From Candidatus Brocadia sp. (GTDB lineage Bacteria; Planctomycetota; Brocadiia; Brocadiales; Brocadiaceae), in NCBI GenBank assembly GCA_021646415.1, contig SOEU01000024.1:1-45571 (forward strand): a stretch of 45,571 nt of DNA, in the 5' to 3' direction. Of the stretch, positions 32,889-40,731 are shown one piece after another (positions within the stretch are counted from its first letter, which is position 1; each line of letters opens with the position of its first letter). The notes under the pieces were generated by a model. It had not been told where the DNA came from. It saw nothing but the letters and a program-made list of their open reading frames with translations, and did not search any database. The position numbers and the translations under genes are program-made.

Positions 32889-34178
32889 TTACTTAATGAT
32901 ATATTCTGATATTTCTTCATGAGTACGCCTCCCATTTTTACTCGTTACTATTTTACCTGAATACCCTAGTTTTTTAAGGAGTAGAATTTTTAGGCCAAAC
33001 TGACCTGCAATTAAAAGTTTGTAGGGTGGAGAATCTGCATTATTTCGAATTGCTTTAGACATTTTACAATCATGGGCGATATCATTTCTGGCTTTGATTA
33101 ATTGTTGAAAATTAAGTCCAATTTTTTGAGTGTTAATTTTGTATGAATTAGCCAACAGGTTTATTTTTTTTAAAACTTTATCCCAATTTAAAGCGTCATT
33201 TATTCTTGATTTTAAAAACCCATCTTTATCTTTGTCTGAGAATTTAACCTTCCATTTTCTATATGCATCATTTACTTCTGTGATTAATTCTTTAATTGGA
33301 TCTTTAGCCGAGTCTTTAACTTCTTTCGTTTGATTTCCCCAGGCATTAGCCAACATTTCCCATGCTTGGGTTATTCGAAGCAGCCTTTCATCCATGTATC
33401 CATTAGCTGATAAATTAATATAAGTGGTGGCTATACGAATATTCTCTTGTTCTTGCGGTGAAAATGTTCTCCAAGAAGAAAGTGCCTCTCGAAGGTAATC
33501 CGAAATGTAAGTTTCTAATATACAAAATCTCGGTCCAAACTCACCACCAAGCATCCTACGCCAAATTTCTACTTCATTGCCTTCGTTCCATAAAATTATT
33601 TGCCTATGAAATGTAACCTCATTCCCACTTGCTAATGATAGCAACCTTGCAATTTGATATGCCTTTTCTGTATATTGTTCTAGTGTTGCACTAGGATGTG
33701 AAAGATGCAAAGTTAAGCCTTCAATAGGTATTTGCCAGTTTTTTGCTATTGACTTTGTTTGCTCAGAGCTATTGGGATTAATAACTTCTATATTCCATCT
33801 ATCATCAGTTAATGAAAAAACCCCTTCAAAATAGGATACTAAAGGGTAATAAGCCTCTTTTATTGGTTTATCTAATTTATTGCCAATAATAATATCGGCA
33901 TTTAAAGACATAAACTTCCAATCTTGTACGCGTTGGAGTATCGAGATAGGATTCGAGGATAAGAGCAAATGTTCGCATTCTATAGGTCTTTTATCAGTAT
34001 TTAAAAATCCTTTAAGTTTCCAATTTTTATCGTATTTTTTATATTCTGGATTGATTTTAGCTATAATTACTGTTTCTGCAGGATATTGAATTAAACTGAA
34101 TGGCACATTAAATGACAATCCATCTGAACAAAACTCTCCTACACCTTCTAAACATATTATATTTGGGATATCAGACAA
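32889..34178 (-). CDS. HEPN-motif protein, possible ApeA-like defence protein
   Basis: This 429-residue protein has a beta-rich N-terminal half (1-230) and an all-helical C-terminal half. The latter holds LIKARNDIAHD at 361-371, where R364-x4-H369 is the Rx4-6H ribonuclease motif of HEPN domains. The layout of a large beta-rich sensor domain followed by a HEPN domain resembles ApeA anti-phage proteins; I cannot confirm the N-terminal family. The gene is more A/T-rich than its neighbours, stands alone, and lies beside an overlapping small-gene pair, which fits a laterally gained defence patch. A HEPN protein without a defence role is the alternative. Confidence 0.6.
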   Translation of the reverse strand: MSDIPNIICLEGVGEFCSDGLSFNVPFSLIQYPAETVIIAKINPEYKKYDKNWKLKGFLNTDKRPIECEHLLLSSNPISILQRVQDWKFMSLNADIIIGNKLDKPIKEAYYPLVSYFEGVFSLTDDRWNIEVINPNSSEQTKSIAKNWQIPIEGLTLHLSHPSATLEQYTEKAYQIARLLSLASGNEVTFHRQIILWNEGNEVEIWRRMLGGEFGPRFCILETYISDYLREALSSWRTFSPQEQENIRIATTYINLSANGYMDERLLRITQAWEMLANAWGNQTKEVKDSAKDPIKELITEVNDAYRKWKVKFSDKDKDGFLKSRINDALNWDKVLKKINLLANSYKINTQKIGLNFQQLIKARNDIAHDCKMSKAIRNNADSPPYKLLIAGQFGLKILLLKKLGYSGKIVTSKNGRRTHEEISEYIIK

Positions 34179-34334
34179 AAATTTTCCTCCGTTAATGATT
34201 ATTTTGCAAACATTTGAATTTCAAAAATCATAGTCCAAAAGTTAATCTCAGTCTTTTATCCAATTCATGAAGAATCGCCTTACTTGCCCTTCCTATTTCA
34301 ACGACTATGATTCTTTTTTCGATAGTTCCTTTAG

Positions 34335-34916
34335 TCATTTTTTTGAAATTGTCTTAAGCCTTTCAAGAAATGACTCTGCCACGCTGCGTGATTTTATTAA
34401 GACGGATGCCTCGTGGTTTTTCTTTAGCGCGCTATACGTCCAGTTCGTACTCCCCACAATGGTGATATAATCGTCGATGACCAATATCTTACTGTGGGTA
34501 ACACGGTCAATACTGTCGTAATACACAGGGACACCATTTTTTTTGAGCAGTTCGTATGCGTCTACGCTTTTCCTTCCTGTTTTCTTACCCTTTTTCCCAG
34601 TTTCCCAAAACATGACATTTTGATCAAAAATAACTGTTACATTTACGCTACGCCGATGAGCGTTAATAAGGTCATTGACCAGGTTATATTCCCACCCCTG
34701 TTTATATTTTGGATTAATATCGGCTATGTACATGACACACAGGATAGATTTCTTTGCGGTGGTTAATGCCTGGTGCACCTGTGGGTAATAGTCTCCATCA
34801 ACCAGTGGTATGACATCGTCGGCCGGCAAACCAAAAGAGGGTGAGGTACAAAAAACACAAATAGCAAAGGTACTCAGGATAAATATTTTTCTTGTTATGG
34901 ATAGTAAGTGTTTCAT
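34335..34916 (-). CDS. Exported phospholipase D-family nuclease (single HKD)
   Basis: This 193-residue protein has a signal peptide (1-29, ending SFG) and one PLD domain. The HKD motif is THSKILVIDDYITIVGSTNW, with H-x-K-x4-D and the following GSTNW, as in Nuc-type endonucleases, which dimerise to complete the active site. Upstream, a YYPQVHQALTTAKKSILCVM start strand matches. The likely activity is non-specific cleavage of DNA in the periplasm or outside. It is minus strand, 175 bp from mtaB, with A/T-rich DNA between. Confidence 0.9.
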   Translation of the reverse strand: MKHLLSITRKIFILSTFAICVFCTSPSFGLPADDVIPLVDGDYYPQVHQALTTAKKSILCVMYIADINPKYKQGWEYNLVNDLINAHRRSVNVTVIFDQNVMFWETGKKGKKTGRKSVDAYELLKKNGVPVYYDSIDRVTHSKILVIDDYITIVGSTNWTYSALKKNHEASVLIKSRSVAESFLERLKTISKK

Positions 34917-35092
34917 GAAATTTTTCCAATCCGGGTTACAAGAACTAATTTAAACTGTAAATTACAGAGTGTCTTTATATCAAAAATCAAAGATAAAAAG
35001 TTAAAAATACAAATCAAAATGTAAAGATAGTCTTTTGTCTTCTATTTGAACTTTGATATGTCATTTTGCCTTTTTATTTTTAATTTTTGCAG

Positions 35093-36427
35093 TTATTGTA
35101 AAGTCCCCGTCATCAGCAAGGGGGTAACTTCTTCTATCCGTACCGAAACAATTGAATTTTTGATGGTTTCCGGTCCGTCAAATAAAACCTTGATATACCG
35201 TTCGGAGTATCCACATAATTTGTTTGTTTTTGAGTCTCTTTCCGTTTCTACAAGGACCTCAGCGCGTGTGTTTAAAAAATGTTTCTTGTAGGAAAAGGCT
35301 GAAGTTTTTGCCACAGCATCCAGGAGTGTCTTTCTTTTTTTGATAATCTGAGGGTGACAATGGTCAGTCATTTTCGCCGCAGGGGTACCTTCTCGTGCAC
35401 TAAAAGGGAATATATGCATCCGGCTAAAGCCAACTTTTTTACAGAGATTGATAGTATTTTCAAAGTGTGCATCCTTTTCTCCCGGAAAGCCTACTATGAC
35501 GTCAGTGGTAAATGACGGTGAATCAATCTTTGAACGGATGCTATCAAGTACCTCTAAATATTGAGATGAGGAATATTTTCTGTTCATCCTCTTCAGAATA
35601 AAATCATCTCCACTTTGTAATGGAATATGAAAATGGGGGCATATCTGGTTTGTATGTGCAACAAGGTCGATTAAATCATGAGTTATTTCATTAACTTCGA
35701 TAGAGCTTAGTCGGAGTCTTTCTAATCCTGATAGGTTACAGAGCATCTGAATAATATCCAATAAACGGTAGTTTCCCTGAGTGTCCTTGCCGTAAGCCCC
35801 CAGATGAATGCCGGTCAGGATAATCTCCTTGTAACCGTTATCAATTAAACGTTGCGCTTCTTCCAGGATATCCTGTGGTCTCCGGCTCTTGATACCTCCG
35901 CGAACGTAAGGGATGATACAATAGGAACAATACAAGTCACATCCGTCTTCGATCTTGAGGAATGCCCTTGTATGCCCTGCAAAATGACTTATTTTAAGAT
36001 TGTAAATAGATTCTTTCTCGGACCTGGGAATATATGTATCATCACCCCATCCCCCCCTCTTCGAAGGGGAAGCAGGGACACGGTGCACCGTGTCCCTACT
36101 GACAATTTCCGCTAATTGTGCCTCTTCTGCCTTGGTAATCACAAAGTCTACACCTTCCAGTTTTTTAATGGTTTCGGTATCTGACTCTGCATAACACCCG
36201 GTAACAACGACTGTTGCCGCGGGATTTTTTCGTCTGACCTTTTTGATGTATTGTCGTGATTTTTCGTCGCTGGCCGAGGTGACCGTACAGGTGTTGATTA
36301 CATAAAGATCAGCAGCTTGTTCAGGAGCGGTTTCTATGAATCCTTTCGCGGCAAGGGATTCCCGTATGGCCTGGGTCTCATACTGATTGACCTTGCATCC
36401 AAGCGTAATAAAGGCACACGTCTTCAT
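35093..36427 (-). CDS. mtaB: tRNA t6A37 methylthiotransferase MtaB with in-frame repeat insert
   Basis: This 444-residue radical SAM methylthiotransferase has an N-terminal UPF0004 domain with Cys 11, 47 and 78 (FITLGCKVNQYETQA, NTCTVTSASDE, VTGCYAES), radical SAM C163-x3-C167-x2-C170 (DGCDLYCSYC) and a C-terminal TRAM domain (LNTRAEVLVETERDS). It turns t6A37 into ms2t6A37 in tRNAs reading ANN codons. CKVNQYETQ at the start favours MtaB over MiaB. Residues about 110-128 (SRDTVHRVPASPSKRGGWG) are encoded by a dispersed palindromic repeat placed in frame in the linker between the two domains, which probably leaves activity intact. Confidence 0.92.
   Translation of the reverse strand: MKTCAFITLGCKVNQYETQAIRESLAAKGFIETAPEQAADLYVINTCTVTSASDEKSRQYIKKVRRKNPAATVVVTGCYAESDTETIKKLEGVDFVITKAEEAQLAEIVSRDTVHRVPASPSKRGGWGDDTYIPRSEKESIYNLKISHFAGHTRAFLKIEDGCDLYCSYCIIPYVRGGIKSRRPQDILEEAQRLIDNGYKEIILTGIHLGAYGKDTQGNYRLLDIIQMLCNLSGLERLRLSSIEVNEITHDLIDLVAHTNQICPHFHIPLQSGDDFILKRMNRKYSSSQYLEVLDSIRSKIDSPSFTTDVIVGFPGEKDAHFENTINLCKKVGFSRMHIFPFSAREGTPAAKMTDHCHPQIIKKRKTLLDAVAKTSAFSYKKHFLNTRAEVLVETERDSKTNKLCGYSERYIKVLFDGPETIKNSIVSVRIEEVTPLLMTGTLQ
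36046..36100. repeat. Dispersed repeat inside mtaB with 24-bp perfect palindrome
   Basis: AGGGACACGGTG/CACCGTGTCCCT (36074-36097) is a perfect palindrome. Beside it (36046-36070) is a CCCCCCTCTTCGAAGGGG hairpin. Both motif types recur between genes at 3983-4008 and 4556-4650, so this copy has landed in a coding region without breaking the frame. Confidence 0.85.
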
Positions 36428-36462
36428 GTTTTTTGACAGGATTTAAAGGAATCCGATTTAGC

Positions 36463-36490
36463 TTGACAAAAATTACCGTCTGTGTACACT
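36463..36490 (+). promoter_or_regulatory. Promoter for alanine dehydrogenase gene
   Basis: TTGACA (36463-36468) and TACACT (36485-36490) are 16 bp apart. It lies 36 bp upstream of the divergent mtaB start and leaves a 150-nt leader to the next gene. Confidence 0.6.
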
Positions 36491-36647
36491 ACGTTTGACC
36501 GATAGACCCAAAGAATTATTGAGCAACGAATTGGCACAAATTTCTGCGAATATTTTCCTTTCTCTCATGTTTAGCCGGGTTCGATTCGTGGTTAAAAGTT
36601 AGGAGTGATTTTATCAGACTCTACATTCTTTTTGAAGAGAAATTCAG

Positions 36648-37751
36648 ATGATTATTGGCGTACCGAAAGAGATTAAATCAGATGAGTATCGGGTGGCTCT
36701 TATTCCTGCAGGTGTGGAGGAGATGTTGAAACGCGGACACGCTGTGATTGTTGAAAAGGGCGCTGGTTTAGGGAGCGGCATCTCTGATCAGGAATATACA
36801 AGTGCGGGTGCAAAGCTTGTTGATGAGCCAGGGGAAATTTACGATAAAGCACAGCTTGTGATGAAGGTCAAAGAACCCTTACCTGAAGAATACCCTTTGC
36901 TGAGAGAAGACCAGATCGTATTCACTTTTTTCCACTTTGCTGCTTCGAAACAATTAACAGACGCGATACTGAAGGCAAGGGTGGTAGCCATTGCCTACGA
37001 AACGATACGGGACGAACATGGGCGCCACCCGATCCTGACACCCATGAGTGAGGTGGCAGGGCGGATGTCCATCCAGGAGGGTGCAAAATATCTGGAGAAA
37101 CCCATGCTTGGGCGCGGTATACTTTTGGGCGGGGTACCAGGGGTAGCCCCTGCAGAGGTGGTTATCATAGGTGGTGGTGTTGTAGGTACCAATGCCGCAA
37201 AGGTGGCTGCAGGGCTTGGGGCGCGAGTTACCATCCTCGATATCAATATAGATCGGCTACGATATTTGGATGACATCATGCCAAAAAATGTAGTTACGCT
37301 CATGTCAAATACCCAGAATATCCGGGAGAAGATACGGGATGCCGACTTGCTCATTGGTGCCGTACTCATTGAAGGAGCGCGGGCACCACGTGTCGTAACA
37401 AGGGAAATGGTTCGAACGATGAAACCCGGTGCAGTGATCGTTGACGTAGCCATTGACCAGGGGGGATGTGTGAAAACGAGCAAACCCACAACCCATAGTA
37501 ATCCTATTTACAAGGAATATGATGTTATCCATTACTGTGTGACCAATATCCCCGGTGCCGTGGCATGCACATCAACCCATGCACTGACCAACGTAACGCT
37601 GCCATATGCCCTGGAGATTGCTGACAAGGGATACGAGCCTGCAGCACGAGAAAACCCTGCCATACTGAGAGGTGTCAACATGGTAAAGGGAAAGCTTACA
37701 AACAAGGCAGTTGCTAGTGCTTTTGGTATGACATATAGTGCATCTGAGTAA
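36648..37751 (+). CDS. ald: Alanine dehydrogenase
   Basis: This 367-residue protein is normal in length. It begins MIIGVPKEIKSDEYRVALIP, has the catalytic residues R15, K75 and H96 and the NAD-binding GGGVVG at 175-180 with ARVTILD after it. The signature ends with NPAILRGVNMVKGKLTN. It interconverts L-alanine and pyruvate plus ammonium with NAD. In an ammonium-rich lifestyle it could take part in nitrogen assimilation or redox balance. It has its own promoter, is divergent from mtaB and is followed by the histone-like gene. Confidence 0.96.
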   Translation: MIIGVPKEIKSDEYRVALIPAGVEEMLKRGHAVIVEKGAGLGSGISDQEYTSAGAKLVDEPGEIYDKAQLVMKVKEPLPEEYPLLREDQIVFTFFHFAASKQLTDAILKARVVAIAYETIRDEHGRHPILTPMSEVAGRMSIQEGAKYLEKPMLGRGILLGGVPGVAPAEVVIIGGGVVGTNAAKVAAGLGARVTILDINIDRLRYLDDIMPKNVVTLMSNTQNIREKIRDADLLIGAVLIEGARAPRVVTREMVRTMKPGAVIVDVAIDQGGCVKTSKPTTHSNPIYKEYDVIHYCVTNIPGAVACTSTHALTNVTLPYALEIADKGYEPAARENPAILRGVNMVKGKLTNKAVASAFGMTYSASE

Positions 37752-37877
37752 TTTGGAAAATTTTAGTTGTACGTATTGGTTGAATTGCGTTGTATTTTAG
37801 CGTGGATTTTATAAAATAGGATAGATTTTCAAAAAAGCAATTCATTCATTGTATTAACAAGAGAAAGGAAAGATAAC

Positions 37878-38075
37878 ATGAGCGAAAAAGAAATACTGAT
37901 AGTTGTGTCCAAACTTAAGAATTACATACGTTCTACTGCTGACATGAATACGGCGGGCAATGTTGCGGAAGTATTGTCTGATATCGTTCGCCGTTTGTGT
38001 AATCAGGCAATCGAGAAAGCAAAAACAGATGGCCGCAAAACAGTAATGGAGAGAGACTTTACTTCGGAAGTTTGA
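37878..38075 (+). CDS. Bacterial histone-fold protein (DUF1931-like)
   Basis: This 65-residue protein reads as a histone fold: a short helix (EILIVVSKLKNYIRS), a turn, a long helix (NVAEVLSDIVRRLCNQAIEKA) and then DGRKTVMERDF, which closely matches the RKT...D/EDI loop at the end of archaeal histones. It is about the size of one archaeal histone and half of the two-fold DUF1931 proteins. Such proteins bind or bridge DNA in some bacteria; here that is inferred. AAAGGAAAG precedes the ATG. It is convergent with argJ. Confidence 0.78.
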   Translation: MSEKEILIVVSKLKNYIRSTADMNTAGNVAEVLSDIVRRLCNQAIEKAKTDGRKTVMERDFTSEV

Positions 38076-38146
38076 AAATATTTGTGGGTGCAATCTGTTG
38101 TTTTTTGGAGTATTTGGCGGGTTGAATTGATGCTTTGCCAAAAAGA

Positions 38147-39382
38147 TCACGTGTGGTACTCTGCATTAATGGTAATGTATTCATGTGACAGGTCACACGT
38201 CCACATGGTATCCTTGAAGTTCCCCAGTCCAAGTTCCAGGCGAATCTTGATATCCCTGCCTTTCATGGAGGTACTGAGTACATTGAGGTCGCACTGTGTT
38301 GGCATCCCTTTGGCAAAGATCAGGATGTCGTTTATAGAGAGATTGGTTTTTGATTCATCCAGTTCCACACCTGCATAACCAGCAGCGGAGACGATGCGTC
38401 CCCAGTTGGGGTCTTCTCCGTTCATTGCCGTTTTTACCAGTGGCGAATCTGCAATGGACCTGGCAATCTTTGTTGCATCACTGCGTGACCTTGCACCAAT
38501 CACATCAATCTGAATAAATTTTGTGGCACCTTCACCATCCATCACAATGGCCTTTGCCAAATAGCTGGTCACATAATCCAGTCCTTGCTGAAAGACCTGG
38601 AGATCGTGATTTTTCGAGGGGATATTTACCCCAGAGGCACCGTTTGCGATAATGGCAATGGTGTCGTTGGTACTCATGTGACCGTCAATGGTGATACAAT
38701 TAAAAGAGGATTCTACAGAGTTTCTGAGGCATTCGTTAAGGAGTGATGCCGGCATGGAGACATCAGTCGTAAGAAAACAGAGCATGGTTGCAAGGTTTGG
38801 GGCAATCATCCCTGCCCCTTTTGCAATTCCACCAATTACTACAAATTTGTTGTTTATCTTTAGTTTAACGGCAATATCTTTTTGTTTCGTATCCGTCGTC
38901 ATGATGGCCCGTGCCATGGCATTACCATGCTCTGGGGTGTTTCCCAAAAACGCAGCAGAGGCCTTAATACCTGCAAAAACCTTTTCCATGGGAAGTGGTC
39001 TTCCAATAATCCCTGTGGAGGCGACCAGTATCTCATCTTCAGGGGTTTTCAGGCATTTTGCCGCAATCCGTACCATCTCTTCGGCATCTTTGTAACCCTG
39101 TTCTCCCGTGCAGGCATTGGCGTTGCCGCTGTTGATGACGAAGGCACGCACGCGACCCATTTGAATGATTTTTCTGCTGAGCTTTACCGGTGCCGCATAG
39201 ATCTGGTTTGTGGTAAACAAGGCGGCGCCAGTTGCAGGAAATTCTGAAAAGATAATTCCCAGATCAAAACTGTCTTTTACCGTTTTTATTCCACAATAGG
39301 TAGCACCTGCCTTGAAACCCCTGGGGGCAACAATGCATCCTGTCGTTAGTACTTCCACGTCACCAGATATCCTTTCCTGCAT
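38147..39382 (-). CDS. argJ: Bifunctional ornithine acetyltransferase / N-acetylglutamate synthase
   Basis: This 411-residue protein carries the self-cleavage and nucleophile site APNLATMLCF with Thr199, plus STGIIGRPLP (the oxyanion-hole TG), SGNANACTGEQG and IARSIADSPLVKTAMNGEDPNWGR (given only by its parts DSPLVKTA and GEDPNWGR). ArgJ moves acetyl groups from acetylornithine to glutamate in the cyclic arginine pathway. The precursor splits before Thr199 into alpha and beta chains. It converges with the histone-like gene and lies 143 bp downstream of the arginine decarboxylase gene on the same strand. Confidence 0.97.
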   Translation of the reverse strand: MQERISGDVEVLTTGCIVAPRGFKAGATYCGIKTVKDSFDLGIIFSEFPATGAALFTTNQIYAAPVKLSRKIIQMGRVRAFVINSGNANACTGEQGYKDAEEMVRIAAKCLKTPEDEILVASTGIIGRPLPMEKVFAGIKASAAFLGNTPEHGNAMARAIMTTDTKQKDIAVKLKINNKFVVIGGIAKGAGMIAPNLATMLCFLTTDVSMPASLLNECLRNSVESSFNCITIDGHMSTNDTIAIIANGASGVNIPSKNHDLQVFQQGLDYVTSYLAKAIVMDGEGATKFIQIDVIGARSRSDATKIARSIADSPLVKTAMNGEDPNWGRIVSAAGYAGVELDESKTNLSINDILIFAKGMPTQCDLNVLSTSMKGRDIKIRLELGLGNFKDTMWTCDLSHEYITINAEYHT

Positions 39383-39525
39383 TGCAGACCGGGCTGATGC
39401 ATGCTGATGATGAAATCAAAAAGCAACAGAGATTTGTCATGTTGAAGTATGAGGAAGGCAAATAACAAACGGTTTGAGCTGTTTGAGTTGTTTACACGGC
39501 TTCTTTCGGTTAGATAAAAACATGG

Positions 39526-40071
39526 TTATAAAATAAATACAGCCGCTGCAACTACGGTAGTCCACAAGCCATTTTTGTCCCCCCGCGCTGCTTGTGTGAT
39601 ATTTCTCGTTTTTACGATTTTACCACTCATCCGATACGTTTCTTTCCGTTCATCATAGTTTTTTGCAGGGTCGAATTCGATACCCAGAGTAGTGGCCAGC
39701 ATGGTGGCGGCAAGGTCTTCTGCATAATCGCCTGATTTTTCTTCAGTTTCTCCAAAGGCATGGTGTTCGCTGAGATATCCGTAGTGCTCGTGCTCGGATG
39801 GAACCGCCATGCCAACAGAGGCGGAGATCATCCGATTAGGCTCATTGGTAGAATTCTCGCTCATTACGCAAAAAATCACCTGTCCACTCTTTAGCATTGC
39901 AGTACCTTGTTCCTTCGTGACAATCTTGCAATTCGGTGGGAAGATGCTTGATACTCTTACTAAGTTGCATTTTTCAATACCTGCTTTTCGCAGGGCAAGT
40001 TCGAATGACTGTAACTTGTCTTTATGTTTTCCAACACCTTTGGTAAAGAATACCAACCTCGGTATCATCAT
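39526..40071 (-). CDS. pdaD: Pyruvoyl-dependent arginine decarboxylase
   Basis: This 181-residue protein has the self-cleavage site [11 protein letters not shown], with Ser41-Ser42; Ser42 becomes the pyruvoyl group. Other marks are [32 protein letters not shown] and EDLAATMLA. It turns arginine into agmatine, the first step to putrescine and spermidine, without pyridoxal phosphate. Length is typical. It sits upstream of argJ on the same strand, so arginine making and use are side by side, though a shared transcript is not shown. Confidence 0.95.
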   Translation of the reverse strand: MMIPRLVFFTKGVGKHKDKLQSFELALRKAGIEKCNLVRVSSIFPPNCKIVTKEQGTAMLKSGQVIFCVMSENSTNEPNRMISASVGMAVPSEHEHYGYLSEHHAFGETEEKSGDYAEDLAATMLATTLGIEFDPAKNYDERKETYRMSGKIVKTRNITQAARGDKNGLWTTVVAAAVFIL

Positions 40072-40393
40072 AATTGATTGGCTCCCTCAAATAGTTTGAA
40101 ATAAAATATGTGGAATAAATAAATTAAGTTGCTTAGTGAAACAAATTTCTCAATGAAATTCAATAGAATTTTGAAAAATTGAGGTATATTTTTTCATTCA
40201 TTTACTCACCATGTAGAATACCGAGATGTGACGTAATTCTTAGCACTTAATTATCTTTATTTTTGATTTTCTCATTGCTTCATGGTAAGGTGTTCTTACA
40301 ATTTTCTGGAGAACGTGAGAAACACGGTATTCTGTAAAATTTTTGCATTACGTGTTGCTTCCATGCATGATTGTTTCTGTACAGGAATAGTTG
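40072..40393. other. A/T-rich intergenic region
   Basis: About 320 bp upstream of both pdaD and the truncated pyrophosphatase remnant. I see no gene, no strong hairpin and no remains of the missing pyrophosphatase N-terminus. Confidence 0.5.
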
Positions 40394-40667
40394 CCGGCCA
40401 ATTGGCATGTTAGTCATGCGTGACGAAGAAGGCCGGGATGAAAAGGTGCTTGCTGTTCCCGTTGACAAACTCCACCCCTTCTACAAGGATGTGTCTTCGT
40501 ACAAACAGTTACCGGCAATTTTGCTCGACCAGATTGTCCACTTTTTCAAACATTACAAGGACCTTGAGCCGGGAAAATGGGTAGAACTCGAAAACTGGCG
40601 CGATACGGATGAAGCAGCGAACTATCTCAGTACGACTATTGAAAGAGCGGCTTCTAAGAAACCATAG
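40394..40667 (+). pseudogene. ppa: C-terminal remnant of inorganic pyrophosphatase
   Basis: The frame encodes RPIGMLVMRDEEGRDEKVLAVP, seen in parts (RPIGMLVM, DEKVLAVP), then LDQIVHFFKHYKDLEPGKWV, the C-terminal half of a family I soluble pyrophosphatase. The first 80-100 residues, with the substrate-binding KxExD and the DxDPxD metal site, are absent, and the DNA upstream does not encode them in another frame. Any in-frame ATG (for example at 40371) would give an inactive product. It is a deletion remnant; the cell must use another pyrophosphatase. Confidence 0.8.
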
Positions 40668-40731
40668 GCAAAACTTAACGTTGGATAGTTTTGAAAAACC
40701 GGAAACCGTTATCCACGTATTATCTAATGAA

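Noticed and set aside
36580-36610. tRNA T-arm-like GGTTCGATTC
   Set aside because: The flanking bases do not pair as a T-stem and no acceptor, D or anticodon arm can be built.
36995-37489. 164-codon antisense ORF in ald
   Set aside because: It is a shadow of a strongly conserved enzyme gene.
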